Part shown: in pieces, positions 1 through 9,298 of the stretch
Position numbering within the stretch: position 1 is the first letter of the stretch
Layout of the letters: each line of letters starts with the position of its first letter
NCBI GenBank assembly: GCA_020638465.1
Contig: JACKIM010000002.1
Span: 1,178,001-1,242,000, forward strand
DNA length: 64,000 nt
Reading direction: 5' to 3'
From: Geminicoccaceae bacterium
GTDB taxonomy: Bacteria; Pseudomonadota; Alphaproteobacteria; Geminicoccales; Geminicoccaceae
Position numbers and translations under genes: made by a program
Notes under the pieces: generated by a model
Database searches by the model: none
Told to the model about the DNA's origin: nothing
What the model saw: only the letters and a program-made list of their open reading frames with translations

Positions 1-2
1 GT

Positions 3-875
3 TCGCTGGGCCTGGCTTCGATGACCTGCAACTCCGGCGAGTTCTTCAATCTCGGCCGATGCTATCCGTCCGACACCTGTCCCGCCGGATATGAAATGGA
101 TGGCATCGGACTGTGCTATCCTACCTGCCGCAGCGGCTTTTCGGGCGTCGGTCCGGTCTGCTGGAGCGCCTGCGAGGGCCGGTTCGGCGCAGCCTGTGCT
201 GCCGGCTGTGCGACTTCCGCCGCCGAATGCGCGCTGGCCACCACCGACATGGTGGCCTCGCCTCTGGAGGTGGTGGGCAGCATCGCCACACTGGGCGGAT
301 ACGGTCCGGCCAAGGCATCGCGCAAGGCGGCCCAGCTGGCGAAGACCGGCGTGAAGCAGGGCACCAAGGCATTCACGCAGTCGGTTGTCGGCCGCAAGCT
401 CGGCTCTGCCCTTTCCGCCGTCGCGAAGGCTGGCAGCGACACGGCCCTGCGCAAGGGAGCCGATGACGTCGCCAGGGCGATCGCCGACAATGCCAGAGCG
501 GGAGCAAAAAATATCCGCAAGGCCGCCACGGCGATGCGCACGAATTATGTCAAGCTGCGCAAGCTGATGGCCGAGAAGCTGTTCGTTCCCATCGCCGATC
601 GGGCGAAACTTCTGGCGAAGACCGGATGGGAAAAGACCAGGAACGGCTGGCGACAGGTCAAGACCAGGGTGACAGGCAAGGAAGATATCGTACCCATAGA
701 CGAATGGTGGAAACTCGACGAAGTCGATCCCAAGAGCCTCCGGGCCAGGGCATCGCAGCTCCACGACCGTCTGAAGGCCGTACGCAAGACGATCGAGTCG
801 GATGATGCCCTGCGGTGGGAGAAGCTGGCCCGCAGCTGTACCAAGTTCGGCATCGTCATCGCCGACAAGGTCTGA
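3..875 (+). CDS. Cys-rich hypothetical protein, 5' end possibly outside window
   Basis: I do not recognise the family. The frame is open to the left edge of the window, so the ATG at 21 may not be the true start; the residues just before it (SLGLAS) could be the end of a signal peptide. From the ATG, the first 70 residues hold ten cysteines, several in C-x3/5-C spacing, which suggests a disulfide-rich exported domain. The remaining ~210 residues are Lys/Arg/Ala-rich and probably helical, with a single late cysteine (SCTKFG). No catalytic motif is visible. The stop at 873-875 is followed by a gap of about 100 bases. Confidence 0.6.
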   Translation, partial: SLGLASMTCNSGEFFNLGRCYPSDTCPAGYEMDGIGLCYPTCRSGFSGVGPVCWSACEGRFGAACAAGCATSAAECALATTDMVASPLEVVGSIATLGGYGPAKASRKAAQLAKTGVKQGTKAFTQSVVGRKLGSALSAVAKAGSDTALRKGADDVARAIADNARAGAKNIRKAATAMRTNYVKLRKLMAEKLFVPIADRAKLLAKTGWEKTRNGWRQVKTRVTGKEDIVPIDEWWKLDEVDPKSLRARASQLHDRLKAVRKTIESDDALRWEKLARSCTKFGIVIADKV

Positions 876-983
876 CGACAACCGTCGTGCGCCGTCATGT
901 CGGGCGGGCCATACTGGCATGCACAAGACTTTATATGATTTTATTCCTTTACATTCCCTCCAGCCCATGCTAGCACGGTTGGC

Positions 984-1511
984 ATGAAGACCAACCCGCC
1001 CCTTGCCGATCTTGTTGCCCGCCCGCTTGAGCTGGCGGGCCGGGTCCTGTTCCTGGGGCTGGTGCAGGTCCTGCGGATCGGCTGGCTGCTCGTCCTGCGG
1101 CAGCGGCCGGGAGTACCGCGGATCGTGCCGTTTTCCCTGCCCGAATTGCGGACAGATGGTTCCTTCTGCCTTGCGACGCTGGAAGGTGGAATGGAAGCCG
1201 GACAGGCGAGGTATGCGCGCAAGGCGCGCAGTTATTACGAGGCGTTTCATCGGCTGGCCCATGCGTCGGTCGAAACGGAAACATGGCCGCATCAGGCGCT
1301 CATGCTCGGCGAGACGCGGTTCTGGGTCGGCCTGAAGGCAATTTTCGCCGGTGTCGGCCTTTCGGGTGCTCGGCTGCGACCCATCCCTTCCCCCATGACA
1401 TTTCTCTGCTCGTCCCCGCTTTTGCAATGCGGGCACCAGCGTGACGGTCCGCCCGCTGCCGTTCGGAAAATGGCCCGGTCCGCACGGGGGTCTTTGCGGC
1501 CCGATCCATAA
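984..1511 (+). CDS. small hypothetical protein, doubtful 3' half
   Basis: This is an unrecognised frame of 175 codons. Residues 1-125 look like a real protein: a hydrophobic stretch at about 17-38 (LAGRVLFLGLVQVLRIG) that could be one membrane segment, then an amphipathic region ending near FAGVGLSG. After roughly base 1365 the composition becomes Pro/Arg/Ser-rich and looks unlike coding sequence, so the gene may be frameshifted or decayed. No ribosome site stands out before the ATG. It could also be spurious. Confidence 0.35.
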   Translation: MKTNPPLADLVARPLELAGRVLFLGLVQVLRIGWLLVLRQRPGVPRIVPFSLPELRTDGSFCLATLEGGMEAGQARYARKARSYYEAFHRLAHASVETETWPHQALMLGETRFWVGLKAIFAGVGLSGARLRPIPSPMTFLCSSPLLQCGHQRDGPPAAVRKMARSARGSLRPDP

Positions 1512-1641
1512 AATTTTAGAAAAATTGAATTAAACGATCGCCTGAAGGGGTTGAAACGGAAGTACCAGTTTGATAGTATAGTTTTCCTATTTCAGGACCG
1601 GACAACATGGCATGCCTTGCAATCGATGCGCGAAAATCCGC

Positions 1642-2625
1642 TCAGCCCTGTCTTGCCGGCACCCAGCGGCTGATCTTGTCGAGTTCATCAGGACCGGTGG
1701 AGAGCGGTCGCGAGGGGTCGGCCGTCCAGCCGGTCATGGAACCATCGTAGAGGCGGACATTGCGATAGCCCAGCATCTGCGATAGCACGAACCAGTCCGT
1801 GGCCGCCCAGTGGCCAGTATTGCAATAACTTACGACCATGTCGGCATCGCCGCTCTTGACCTTTTCCGGCACCAGTCCCTCAAGCTGCTCGCGTGGCAGG
1901 AGCCTCCCCCGGTCGTCGAAGAAGATCGCCTGTTCCACACCGACCGAACCGGGAATACGGCCGGCGCCCAGCGCCCTGGGATGCTGCGCCTCGCCGCGAT
2001 ACTGGTTTTCGGGACGGGCATCCACACGCACAACCCGCGGATCATTCAGCGTCGCCAGTACCTCGTCGCTGGAAATCAGGATTTCGGGATGCAGGCTCGC
2101 TGTGAAGATCTTGGGCTCCCGGACTACCGACGGCCCTGCCTCCACCGGCCGCGAGGCATCCTCGGTCCAGCCCCTGAAGCCACCGTCGAGTATGGCCACA
2201 TCATCGTGCCCGAGATACTTGAAGGTCCAGTACACCCGCGCGGCACTGCCGAAATCCGATGCGTCGGTGCCGGCGTTGACAATCACCACCTCGTCGTCAT
2301 TGCCGATGCCCAGATTGCCGATCATCGTCTCCAGCGCCACCGGTGTCGGGGCCATGCCGACTACGCCATCGACCTCGGTACGCCAGCCGCCCGTGACATA
2401 GTCGCCGTGAACGGCTCCCGGCACGTGCCCCTGTGCAAACACGTCCTGGGCCGCATCGCGCGGCTGGCTGCGGATGTCGAGGATGGCCAGATGATCCTCA
2501 CCCAGCCGCGCGGCAAGCTCGTCCGGTTCGATCAGCGGGTCGGCGGCGGCCGGGAGGTTCGCCGCCATCGCGGCAAGGGCAATGCCGCCCGAAACGGCAA
2601 GAGGCAAGAGGGCTGAGGCGTTCAT
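1642..2625 (-). CDS. exported thiosulfate sulfurtransferase (two rhodanese domains)
   Basis: The 327-residue protein should move sulfane sulfur from thiosulfate or a similar donor to a thiol or cyanide acceptor. It has an N-terminal signal peptide (about residues 1-28, ending NLPAAADP), so it acts in the periplasm. Two rhodanese domains follow: an inactive one at about 35-160 (DIRSQPRDAAQD, GFRGWTED) and a catalytic one at about 180-315. The active-site cysteine lies in SYCNTGHWAATDW, a loop that differs from both the CRKGVT rhodanese form and the CGSGVT mercaptopyruvate form. GGAG sits before the ATG. It is transcribed away from the next gene across an AT-rich promoter gap (2626-2844). Confidence 0.85.
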   Translation of the reverse strand: MNASALLPLAVSGGIALAAMAANLPAAADPLIEPDELAARLGEDHLAILDIRSQPRDAAQDVFAQGHVPGAVHGDYVTGGWRTEVDGVVGMAPTPVALETMIGNLGIGNDDEVVIVNAGTDASDFGSAARVYWTFKYLGHDDVAILDGGFRGWTEDASRPVEAGPSVVREPKIFTASLHPEILISSDEVLATLNDPRVVRVDARPENQYRGEAQHPRALGAGRIPGSVGVEQAIFFDDRGRLLPREQLEGLVPEKVKSGDADMVVSYCNTGHWAATDWFVLSQMLGYRNVRLYDGSMTGWTADPSRPLSTGPDELDKISRWVPARQG

Positions 2626-2844
2626 GTCATTCTCCGGCGCTTGTCAGGAAACAACATCTAATTTTACGATTTAATTTTTCAATACAATTTTTATGTGTGT
2701 TAAATGGATATTTTCCCTTTCCGGCTATCATGCTCCACGCATGGGGGGCGCCGGACCGGCTTTGGCGGGTGTTCCTTGCTGTCACCGCTATCGCGATACC
2801 CCCGCACGCTGCTAGTTTGGGGGCCGCATCCACTGGGAGCCGAC

Positions 2845-4272
2845 ATGGGTCTGTTCAGGATATTCGCCGTTCTGCCGCTGTTCACGGCGGCAATTTTCGT
2901 GGCCGCGAATGCGCAGGCCGAAGGCACCGCCGAAACATTTATCGCTGCACTTCGCGACGCGACGAATATCGGGCCGGGACTGAGCTACAGGTCACTGGAA
3001 AACGAACAGGACACCCAAGACGGGATCGTCAGGGGACTGAAACTGGCAAGACGGGGCGCCACGTTCGAGGTCGACGAACTGAGGATCTCCGGTCTCGCCA
3101 ACGACGCCGATGGCGGAATCCGGTCCATCGACCGGCTGGCAATGGATGGGCTGGACTTCAACGGTCCCGACGACGTCCGCCTGACATTCCATTCCCTTTC
3201 GATCCAGCAGATCGATATCGAGAAACTCTCGACGCTGGTGAAAGGAAACTTCTCCATCGAAGCTTTGCGCATGCTGGACCTGGGACCGGTTCATGCCCTG
3301 GGAGGCGCCCTTCAGGCCGGGCTGTTGACGCTGACCAGCGACCGTCTCGCCTTCAACGGCATGGAAGACGGCCGGATGCTGGCATTCACCGTCGATCGCG
3401 GCATGGCCACCAACATGGAGGACCGCAACCGCGTCTCGTTTCAACGGTTTGCCATCAGTGGTTTTTCCATTGAACAGATGGCCCGGCAGATGATGCTGAT
3501 GCGGAATCGAGGCGAAAAGCGGACATTCGACATCGACGCCTATCGCGAGGCGATAATCACCGGGTTGCCGTTCAACCTCCAGATAGACCAGTTGGAAATC
3601 GGCCTCGACAAGGGGCACATATCGATACCGAAGATCATGGCGGACAGTTGGCTCGAAGGGGAGCACGTCATGGTTGGAAGCGGAATCATCGAACAGGTCA
3701 CGATCGATGGACTGGGGAACTATGCCGATGACACATCGTCGCGCAGCGCGAACACGATCCTGGACGCTCCCTTGACCCTGCACGCCACGACCGGTTTCCG
3801 TTCCGATCTGCGCACCTTCTCCCAAAGCTCCGAAGCACGTCTGTCCGCCGACAATCTGGGGCGCCTCGATATCGACATCGAAGGCACAGCACTCGACCTG
3901 GTCGACGCGGTCGCGCCGAATCTGCCGCCTTCGCTGCTTTCCCGCATGGTGATCGATTACGTCGATCGCGGTGCCGTTCGATCGGTCGTCAACGACATCG
4001 CCCGCAGCATGGGCATGGAGCCGCAGGGGCTGGCTTTCCAGATCGTGACGTTCGCCCGGCTGATGTTCCCCGAAGGGGTACCGCCGAGGATCAACGATGC
4101 GCTGCGTGCCATCGAGGATTTCATCGCAGCACCTGGCCATCTCACCATCCGCGCCAATCCGCCGCAGCCCGTATCCCTCGACGGCATGAGCGCCAGCCAG
4201 TTCAGCCTGAACCAGTTGGGACCACTGTTCGAGAAGTTCGGAATCGAGGTGAATGCGTCGGCGCAACCCTGA
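2845..4272 (+). CDS. exported protein of unknown family
   Basis: The 475-residue protein has a clear signal peptide (MGLFRIFAVLPLF... ending NAQAEG at about residue 26), so it is periplasmic or outer-membrane associated. I chose the ATG at 2845 over an in-frame ATG at 2704 because it follows GGGAG and begins the signal peptide. The body alternates short beta-like stretches (SDRLAFNGMED, DKGHISIPKIM, LGRLDIDIEGTALDL), a little like the repeated strands of AsmA or DUF945 proteins, but I cannot assign it. The C-terminus (about 365-475) is more helical. It precedes the lipid cluster by 150 bases and could belong to it, but nothing proves this. Confidence 0.75.
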   Translation: MGLFRIFAVLPLFTAAIFVAANAQAEGTAETFIAALRDATNIGPGLSYRSLENEQDTQDGIVRGLKLARRGATFEVDELRISGLANDADGGIRSIDRLAMDGLDFNGPDDVRLTFHSLSIQQIDIEKLSTLVKGNFSIEALRMLDLGPVHALGGALQAGLLTLTSDRLAFNGMEDGRMLAFTVDRGMATNMEDRNRVSFQRFAISGFSIEQMARQMMLMRNRGEKRTFDIDAYREAIITGLPFNLQIDQLEIGLDKGHISIPKIMADSWLEGEHVMVGSGIIEQVTIDGLGNYADDTSSRSANTILDAPLTLHATTGFRSDLRTFSQSSEARLSADNLGRLDIDIEGTALDLVDAVAPNLPPSLLSRMVIDYVDRGAVRSVVNDIARSMGMEPQGLAFQIVTFARLMFPEGVPPRINDALRAIEDFIAAPGHLTIRANPPQPVSLDGMSASQFSLNQLGPLFEKFGIEVNASAQP

Positions 4273-4423
4273 ACTGCCGACGGCGGGGTCCCTTGCGAAG
4301 GAAGGGGTCCCGCGCGTCATGCATGTCACACATGCGGGACCAGAGGCAGCGGGGTGCTTGCCGTATGTCCTCCCTGACACTAGCTAGAGGGGTACCCTGA
4401 CACCCGCAATTCCGAGACATACC

Positions 4424-5185
4424 ATGTTGATATCCTGGGGCCCCTGGAGCGATCGCAGCTATTTCCTGGACAAGATGACGCTCGCGGACCTCGTGCGTGC
4501 CTATTTCACCTATTACTCCATTCAGGCCTATATCCTCGTCGCGATTGTTGCCATCGCGGGATCATTCTGGCTCGCCGATGGGTGGGCGGGTCCGCTGACG
4601 GCCGTCATCGTCGTGGTGCTGGCCTATCCGTTTGTCGAATATGTCGTCCATCGATACCTGCTGCACTCGCACGAACTGTTCAAGCACAAGGCGACGGCAA
4701 AGGTCTGGAAGCGGATCCACTACGACCACCACCAGAATCCCCACGATCTGGCCGTGTTGTTCGGTGCCCTCTACACCACCTTGCCGACAATCGCCGGGAT
4801 CACCCTGCCCATCGGCGGCCTCATCGACGGCTGGGCGGGTGCGCTTGCCGCGTTCGCCACCGGCTGCATCATCTTTTGTGTCTACGAGTTCACCCATTGC
4901 ATGCAGCATCTGCCCTTCAACCCGCGGATAACCTTCCTGCGCGAGATCAAGCGCCGCCATCTCGCCCATCATTTCCACAGCGAACATGGCAATTTCGGAA
5001 TAACACAGAACATGTTCGACCATGTGTTCGGCACGTTCTATGCCCAGCCGAAAGACGTGCCGCGCAGCGATACGGTACACAATCTGGGCTATGCAGGTGC
5101 ATTGCGGGACAAGTACCCGTGGGTCGCCGAACTCAGTGCCGATGACGAAACCTATGCCCGGCGACGCAAGCGGCGCGATGTCTGA
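4424..5185 (+). CDS. fatty acid hydroxylase / sterol desaturase family protein
   Basis: The 253-residue integral membrane di-iron enzyme probably hydroxylates the acyl chain or long-chain base of a lipid. It has about four hydrophobic segments and the expected histidine clusters: HRYLLHSHELFKH (about 71-83), HYDHHQNPH (about 98-106), EFTHCMQH (about 156-163) and HLAHHFHSEHGNFGIT (about 182-197). The last box with trailing N-x-G is typical of the family. Its 3' end overlaps the next gene by 8 bases, so it is probably the first gene of the lipid cluster and translationally coupled to the acyltransferase. The substrate is inferred from context only. Confidence 0.85.
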   Translation: MLISWGPWSDRSYFLDKMTLADLVRAYFTYYSIQAYILVAIVAIAGSFWLADGWAGPLTAVIVVVLAYPFVEYVVHRYLLHSHELFKHKATAKVWKRIHYDHHQNPHDLAVLFGALYTTLPTIAGITLPIGGLIDGWAGALAAFATGCIIFCVYEFTHCMQHLPFNPRITFLREIKRRHLAHHFHSEHGNFGITQNMFDHVFGTFYAQPKDVPRSDTVHNLGYAGALRDKYPWVAELSADDETYARRRKRRDV

Positions 5186-6326
5186 CGACCGCCCCCTTTC
5201 GATCACGATCGTTCGAACGACAGCCGACAAGCGCCGCTTCATCGAGATGACGCGCCAATTGTACGCGGACGATCCGGTATTCGTGCAACCATTGACCTTT
5301 GAGCGGCTGGACCATCTCGATCCGGGGAAAAACCCCGCCTTGAAACAGATGGAGGTTGCCTACTGGACGGTCCAGCGGGGGCCGGATGTGGTCGGGCGCA
5401 TCAGTTGCCAGATCAATCGGGCCCATCTCGACAAGTATGGCGATGCCACCGGACAGTTCGGTTTCTTCGAGGCCGTCGACGACCCCGAAGTGATCGGCCT
5501 GCTGATGGAAACCGCCGAAATCTGGGCGCGCGAGCGTGGCATGAAGCGCTTGCAGGGGCCATTTTCGCTGTCCATCAACGACGAGTCGGGCCTGCTGGTC
5601 GAGGGGTTTGACACCCCGCCCTACCTGATGATGCCGCACGGCAGGCGCTATTATGCACCGGAGCTGGAAGCGCTTGGATACCGCAAGGCCAAGGATCTGA
5701 TCGCCTACGACTTCGACGCCGACAAACCATGGCCCCCGGCGGCACAGCGGCTGTTGGGCCGCATGAACGGGATGAAGGGCCTCACGATCCGCCCTCTCGA
5801 CATGAACCGGTATGAGGAGGAAATCGCTCTCATCTGCGACATCTTCAATGATGCATGGTCCGAGAACTGGAATTTCATACCGCTGGATGAGGCGGCGACG
5901 ATGCATCTCGGCAAGTCCATCAGGCCGCTCGTGACCGACCGCTGCGTGGCCATTGCCGAGCTCAAGGGAAGGCCGGTCGCGATGGCGGTAACCCTGCCGG
6001 ACCTCAACGATGCCAGCCGGGATCTGGGCGGAAGGCTGTTCCCGTTCGGCTTCATCAAGCTGCTCTGGCGGCTGAAGGTCTCCGGCATCAGGCGCTGGCG
6101 CGTCCCGCTGGTGGGCATTCGCAAGGAAGTCCAGGGCACGCTCAAGGGGGCCGCGGCTCTGCTGGGTGTGGTCAGCGCCATCCGCGATTACCATGTCGGC
6201 CGGGGTGCACGGCGCGGTGAACTCTCATGGCTGCTCGAAGACAATGCCCCGATCCGCGATGTCGTCGAGACGATGGGAGGCCAAGCCTACAAGACCTACA
6301 GGATATTCGAGCGGGATATCGCCTGA
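5178..6326 (+). CDS. GNAT-fold acyltransferase, bacterial ceramide-synthase-like
   Basis: The 382-residue protein starts at the ATG that overlaps the end of the hydroxylase gene. It belongs to the long GNAT-type family with a conserved N-terminus (LYADDPVFVQPL, HLDPGKNP), a core VGRISCQIN ... GQFGFFEAVDD, and the block GPFSLSINDESGLLVEGFDTPP followed by MMPHGRRYY. From memory, this family includes the GNAT-fold ceramide synthase of Caulobacter and is often mis-annotated as dATP pyrophosphohydrolase. That enzyme N-acylates a sphingoid base. Here the adjoining fatty acid hydroxylase and lipid kinase support a lipid role, but the substrate is not shown by the sequence. No serine palmitoyltransferase is in the window. 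Confidence 0.75.
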   Translation: MSDDRPLSITIVRTTADKRRFIEMTRQLYADDPVFVQPLTFERLDHLDPGKNPALKQMEVAYWTVQRGPDVVGRISCQINRAHLDKYGDATGQFGFFEAVDDPEVIGLLMETAEIWARERGMKRLQGPFSLSINDESGLLVEGFDTPPYLMMPHGRRYYAPELEALGYRKAKDLIAYDFDADKPWPPAAQRLLGRMNGMKGLTIRPLDMNRYEEEIALICDIFNDAWSENWNFIPLDEAATMHLGKSIRPLVTDRCVAIAELKGRPVAMAVTLPDLNDASRDLGGRLFPFGFIKLLWRLKVSGIRRWRVPLVGIRKEVQGTLKGAAALLGVVSAIRDYHVGRGARRGELSWLLEDNAPIRDVVETMGGQAYKTYRIFERDIA

Positions 6327-7096
6327 TGCAGGTCCTGGTCCTCGCAGGCTCGCGCGGTGGCAGCGACCCCTTGGCGCAGCATGCGGGCGTCAGCCAGAAA
6401 TGCCTCGCCGCCGTCGCGGGTCGGCCCATGGTCGAACGCGTGGCCGAAACGATTCTGTCGCTGGACGGTGTCGTGCGGCTGCGCATTGCAGCCCAGAAAC
6501 CTTCTGAACTTGAAGACCTTCCCGTTATTGCGAATGAATGTCGGGTGACATTGACCGGTTGCGAGCCGACACCGAGCCTGACCGTGGCCGCGCATCTCCA
6601 CGAAGCCGGCGCGCCGATGCTCGTGACGACGGCCGACCATCCCCTTCTGACCCGCGAGATGCTGACCCACTTCATCGACCGGGCCACGACCAGCGATGCG
6701 GACATCGCCGTCGGCCTGGTCAGTTCCACAGTGATTCTCCAGGACTATCCCGACAACCGGCGCACATACCTGAAATTTCGCGACGGCCGGTTTTCGGGCG
6801 CCAACCTTTTCTGGCTTGGCAACGACCGGGCGCGCAACGCGGTACGTTTCTGGCGGCGGGTGGAACAGGACCGCAAGAAGCCCTGGCGCATCGCGATGGC
6901 CATGGGGCCGGGATTGCTCGTCTCCTATCTCCTGCGGCGGCTGAGCCTGGACGAAGCCATGCAAAAGGCGTCGCAGCGCGTGGGTGCGCAGGCGCGGGCG
7001 GTGCTGCTGCCGTTTGCCGAAGCGGCCATCGATGTCGACAAGGTCGATGACCTGTTGCTGGCCGATGCCATCCTTGAACGCCGTCAGGCCCCCTGA
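6326..7096 (+). CDS. MobA-like NTP transferase domain protein
   Basis: The 256-residue cytoplasmic protein has the nucleotidyltransferase N-terminus (LVLAGSRGGSDP, KCLAAVAGRPMVERV) in which the G-x-G loop and a following Lys bind the NTP, and an acidic metal site likely in TTADHPLLT. It should transfer a nucleotide to a phosphorylated small molecule, for instance to make a CDP- or other NDP-activated head group. Start and stop overlap as TGATG with the acyltransferase gene, so the two are co-translated. Its placement among lipid genes suggests head-group activation; molybdopterin guanylylation is less likely because no molybdenum genes are near. Confidence 0.75.
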   Translation: MQVLVLAGSRGGSDPLAQHAGVSQKCLAAVAGRPMVERVAETILSLDGVVRLRIAAQKPSELEDLPVIANECRVTLTGCEPTPSLTVAAHLHEAGAPMLVTTADHPLLTREMLTHFIDRATTSDADIAVGLVSSTVILQDYPDNRRTYLKFRDGRFSGANLFWLGNDRARNAVRFWRRVEQDRKKPWRIAMAMGPGLLVSYLLRRLSLDEAMQKASQRVGAQARAVLLPFAEAAIDVDKVDDLLLADAILERRQAP

Positions 7097-7109
7097 ATCC
7101 CGGACCTCC

Positions 7110-8042
7110 ATGTTTGAAATAGCCCATCTGACCGACCTCCATATCGGTCCCCTGCCAAACGTGAGCTATCGCCAGCTCCTGTCAAAGCGCTTCTTCGGTT
7201 TCCTGTCATGGCACCGCAAGCGCCACCTGCTGCATCGCATCGACGTCATCGAGGCCCTGCTGGCAGACCTCGCCACGCATCACGCCGATCACACCGTCAT
7301 TACCGGCGACATGGTCAATATCGCGCTCGCACAGGAATTCAAGAATGCCGCTACCTGGCTGGAACGCTTCGGACCGCCAGACGAGGTTTCGCTCGTGCCC
7401 GGCAATCACGATGCCTATGTCAAGGGTCGCTACCGCGAACACTGGGATCTGTGGCGGGACTACATGACGATGGACGGCGGGGATCATATCTCGTTCCCCT
7501 ATGTCCGACGGCGCGGCCCCGTGGCTTTCGTCGGCCTGTCAAGCGCCATTCCCAGTCCGGTGGCCTTCGCCTACGGGCGCATGGGCAGGCAGCAGGTCCA
7601 GGCACTCGAACCGATATTGCGACAATTGCGCAGTGAAGAATGTTTCATCGTCATCCTGATCCACCATCCGCCGCTGGCGCGATTGCACTATCGACGCAAT
7701 CTTCGCGATCATGGGGAATTTGCCGAAGTGATCGCAAAAACGGGTGCCGATCTCGTTCTCAGCGGTCACCAGCATCGCCACGAACTGGGTTCGCTGCCGG
7801 GGCCGGACGGCCCGGTTCCGGTGATCGTGACACCGTCTTCATCCCTTGACGATCCCTACAGGAGGGAGGAAGGCGGCTACATGCGACTGCGCATCGATCC
7901 GGGAGACGGGCGGATTGCCATTCAACTGCGCCGCTACGATCGGCAACGCAACGCCTTCCAGTCCGACATGGAAGGTCACCTCATGCGCAAGAACGATGAG
8001 GTGATGCTCGTTGCCGGCGACTGGTCCACGACCGCCGTTTGA
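7110..8042 (+). CDS. calcineurin-like metallophosphoesterase
   Basis: The 310-residue protein shows the full set of metallophosphoesterase motifs: HLTDLHIG near the N-terminus, VITGDMVN (GD-x2-N), PGNHD, IHHPP and SGHQH. These bind two metals and hydrolyse a phosphomonoester, phosphodiester or pyrophosphate. LpxH and CpdA are relatives; the context favours a lipid or nucleotide-activated intermediate. The ATG at 7110 is preferred over upstream in-frame starts because it begins the motif-bearing domain at residue 7. It lies 13 bases after the nucleotidyltransferase gene in the same operon. Confidence 0.85.
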   Translation: MFEIAHLTDLHIGPLPNVSYRQLLSKRFFGFLSWHRKRHLLHRIDVIEALLADLATHHADHTVITGDMVNIALAQEFKNAATWLERFGPPDEVSLVPGNHDAYVKGRYREHWDLWRDYMTMDGGDHISFPYVRRRGPVAFVGLSSAIPSPVAFAYGRMGRQQVQALEPILRQLRSEECFIVILIHHPPLARLHYRRNLRDHGEFAEVIAKTGADLVLSGHQHRHELGSLPGPDGPVPVIVTPSSSLDDPYRREEGGYMRLRIDPGDGRIAIQLRRYDRQRNAFQSDMEGHLMRKNDEVMLVAGDWSTTAV

Positions 8043-8092
8043 GATATTGAGCCCCTCAACAACACCGGTTCAACGGAGTCCATCAGCGATCC

Positions 8093-9298
8093 ATGTCGAT
8101 CCTCGATCGATACCTGCTGCAACAGGTCCTGCGTCCCATGGGCGCCACGGTGCTCATCGCCCTGCTCGCCCTGCTCGCCGAGCGGGCGTTGTCCGTGGTC
8201 GAGCTGGTGCTCGGCTGGAGGGGCAACGTGCTCATCGTGTTCGAGATGCTGAGCTACCTTATTCCCCACTACATGGGACTTGCCCTGCCCGCTGCCTTTT
8301 TCATCGGGATCCTGTTCACCTATTCGAGACTGTCTCGCGAAAGCGAACTGGATGCCATGAGCGCGGGGGGATACGGGCTCGTGCAGATGGTCCGGCCGAT
8401 GGTCTATCTTGCCCTGGTGGTAACGGCCATGCATCTCGCGCTGGTCAGCTATCTGCAACCCTACAGCCGTTATGCCTACCGGGCCGCCGTCCATGCGGTC
8501 ACCAATGCGTCGTTCCTGAGCTTGATCCAGGAGGATCGATTCGTGACCATCGCCGGAACGACCTACCGGGTCGAGAAGGTCGACGCCAGGGGCGAGCACT
8601 ATGATGGTGTCTTCCTCTATTCGACTGATGACGAACGCGGCGATGTCGTCCTCACGGCCAGATCCGGCGATGTCATCGAAAGAGGTCCCCTCGACCCGCT
8701 GGAACTCGAACTCCATGACGGGACCCAGCAGCTGATCCGCAGCCAACGCAGCGATACCGGAGAACGTGGCGGGCCGGCTGCCCTCACCCTGCGCTTTCGT
8801 GAATTCACCACCGATCTCCATGGCCGCGAGCCCGAGCCGTTCCGCCCGAGGGGAAGCAATGAGCGCGAATTGACCGTGCCGGAGCTGTTTGTCTATCCCC
8901 ACACCAACGAGCCCATCGCCTTTTCCGGTGTCCACGCGGAACTGCATGGCAGGCTGGTACGCAGCCTGTCGGTCCTGGTGCTGCCATTCCTCGCCCTGCC
9001 CCTTTCGCTCGGCCGGCGGCGTGCCCAGCGCTCCTACGGCTTCATCATCGGTATCACGATCCTGATCGGCTACAACCAGCTCATCAAGACGACCGAGGGA
9101 ATCGTCGATGACGGCAAGATGAGCGCGTTGCTGGGCCTGTGGCTGCCCTATGCCGTCTTCACCATCGGGTCTTTCGCGCTGTTCTTCCGCAGTGCGTGGA
9201 AAGTTCCCGATCCGACCCATGGCCGGCACTTCGATCGGATCGTCGAAGCCCTCGATCACGTCTTTCGCGGCCGGGGCAAGGCCAAGGCCGGCTCATGA
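8093..9298 (+). CDS. lptF: LptF-like lipid export permease
   Basis: The 401-residue protein matches the LptF/LptG permease family: an N-terminal amphipathic start (MSILDRYLLQQVLRP), three membrane segments in residues 1-130, a periplasmic beta-jellyroll region in the middle (about 135-295) and three C-terminal segments (about 300-385). In LPS export LptF and LptG pair and are driven by LptB to pass lipid to LptC/LptA. Here the pair sits inside a lipid-synthesis cluster, not beside lptA, lptB, lptC or lptD. It may be the cell's only LptF or a second copy devoted to another lipid. The 3' end overlaps lptG by four bases (ATGA). Confidence 0.85.
   Translation: MSILDRYLLQQVLRPMGATVLIALLALLAERALSVVELVLGWRGNVLIVFEMLSYLIPHYMGLALPAAFFIGILFTYSRLSRESELDAMSAGGYGLVQMVRPMVYLALVVTAMHLALVSYLQPYSRYAYRAAVHAVTNASFLSLIQEDRFVTIAGTTYRVEKVDARGEHYDGVFLYSTDDERGDVVLTARSGDVIERGPLDPLELELHDGTQQLIRSQRSDTGERGGPAALTLRFREFTTDLHGREPEPFRPRGSNERELTVPELFVYPHTNEPIAFSGVHAELHGRLVRSLSVLVLPFLALPLSLGRRRAQRSYGFIIGITILIGYNQLIKTTEGIVDDGKMSALLGLWLPYAVFTIGSFALFFRSAWKVPDPTHGRHFDRIVEALDHVFRGRGKAKAGS

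Noticed and set aside
4318..4338. Small hairpin GCATGTCACACATGC after the exported protein gene
   Set aside because: The 6-bp stem has a 3-base loop and no T-run on either strand, so I cannot support a terminator or operator.
2992..4380. 462-codon open frame on the minus strand
   Set aside because: It is opposite the exported protein at 2845-4272, which has a signal peptide and ribosome site. The translation is His/Arg/Asp-rich as expected from an antisense frame in GC-rich DNA.
7976..9259. 427-codon open frame on the minus strand
   Set aside because: It lies opposite lptF, whose membrane topology and family motifs are clear. The antisense product has no hydrophobic pattern or motif.
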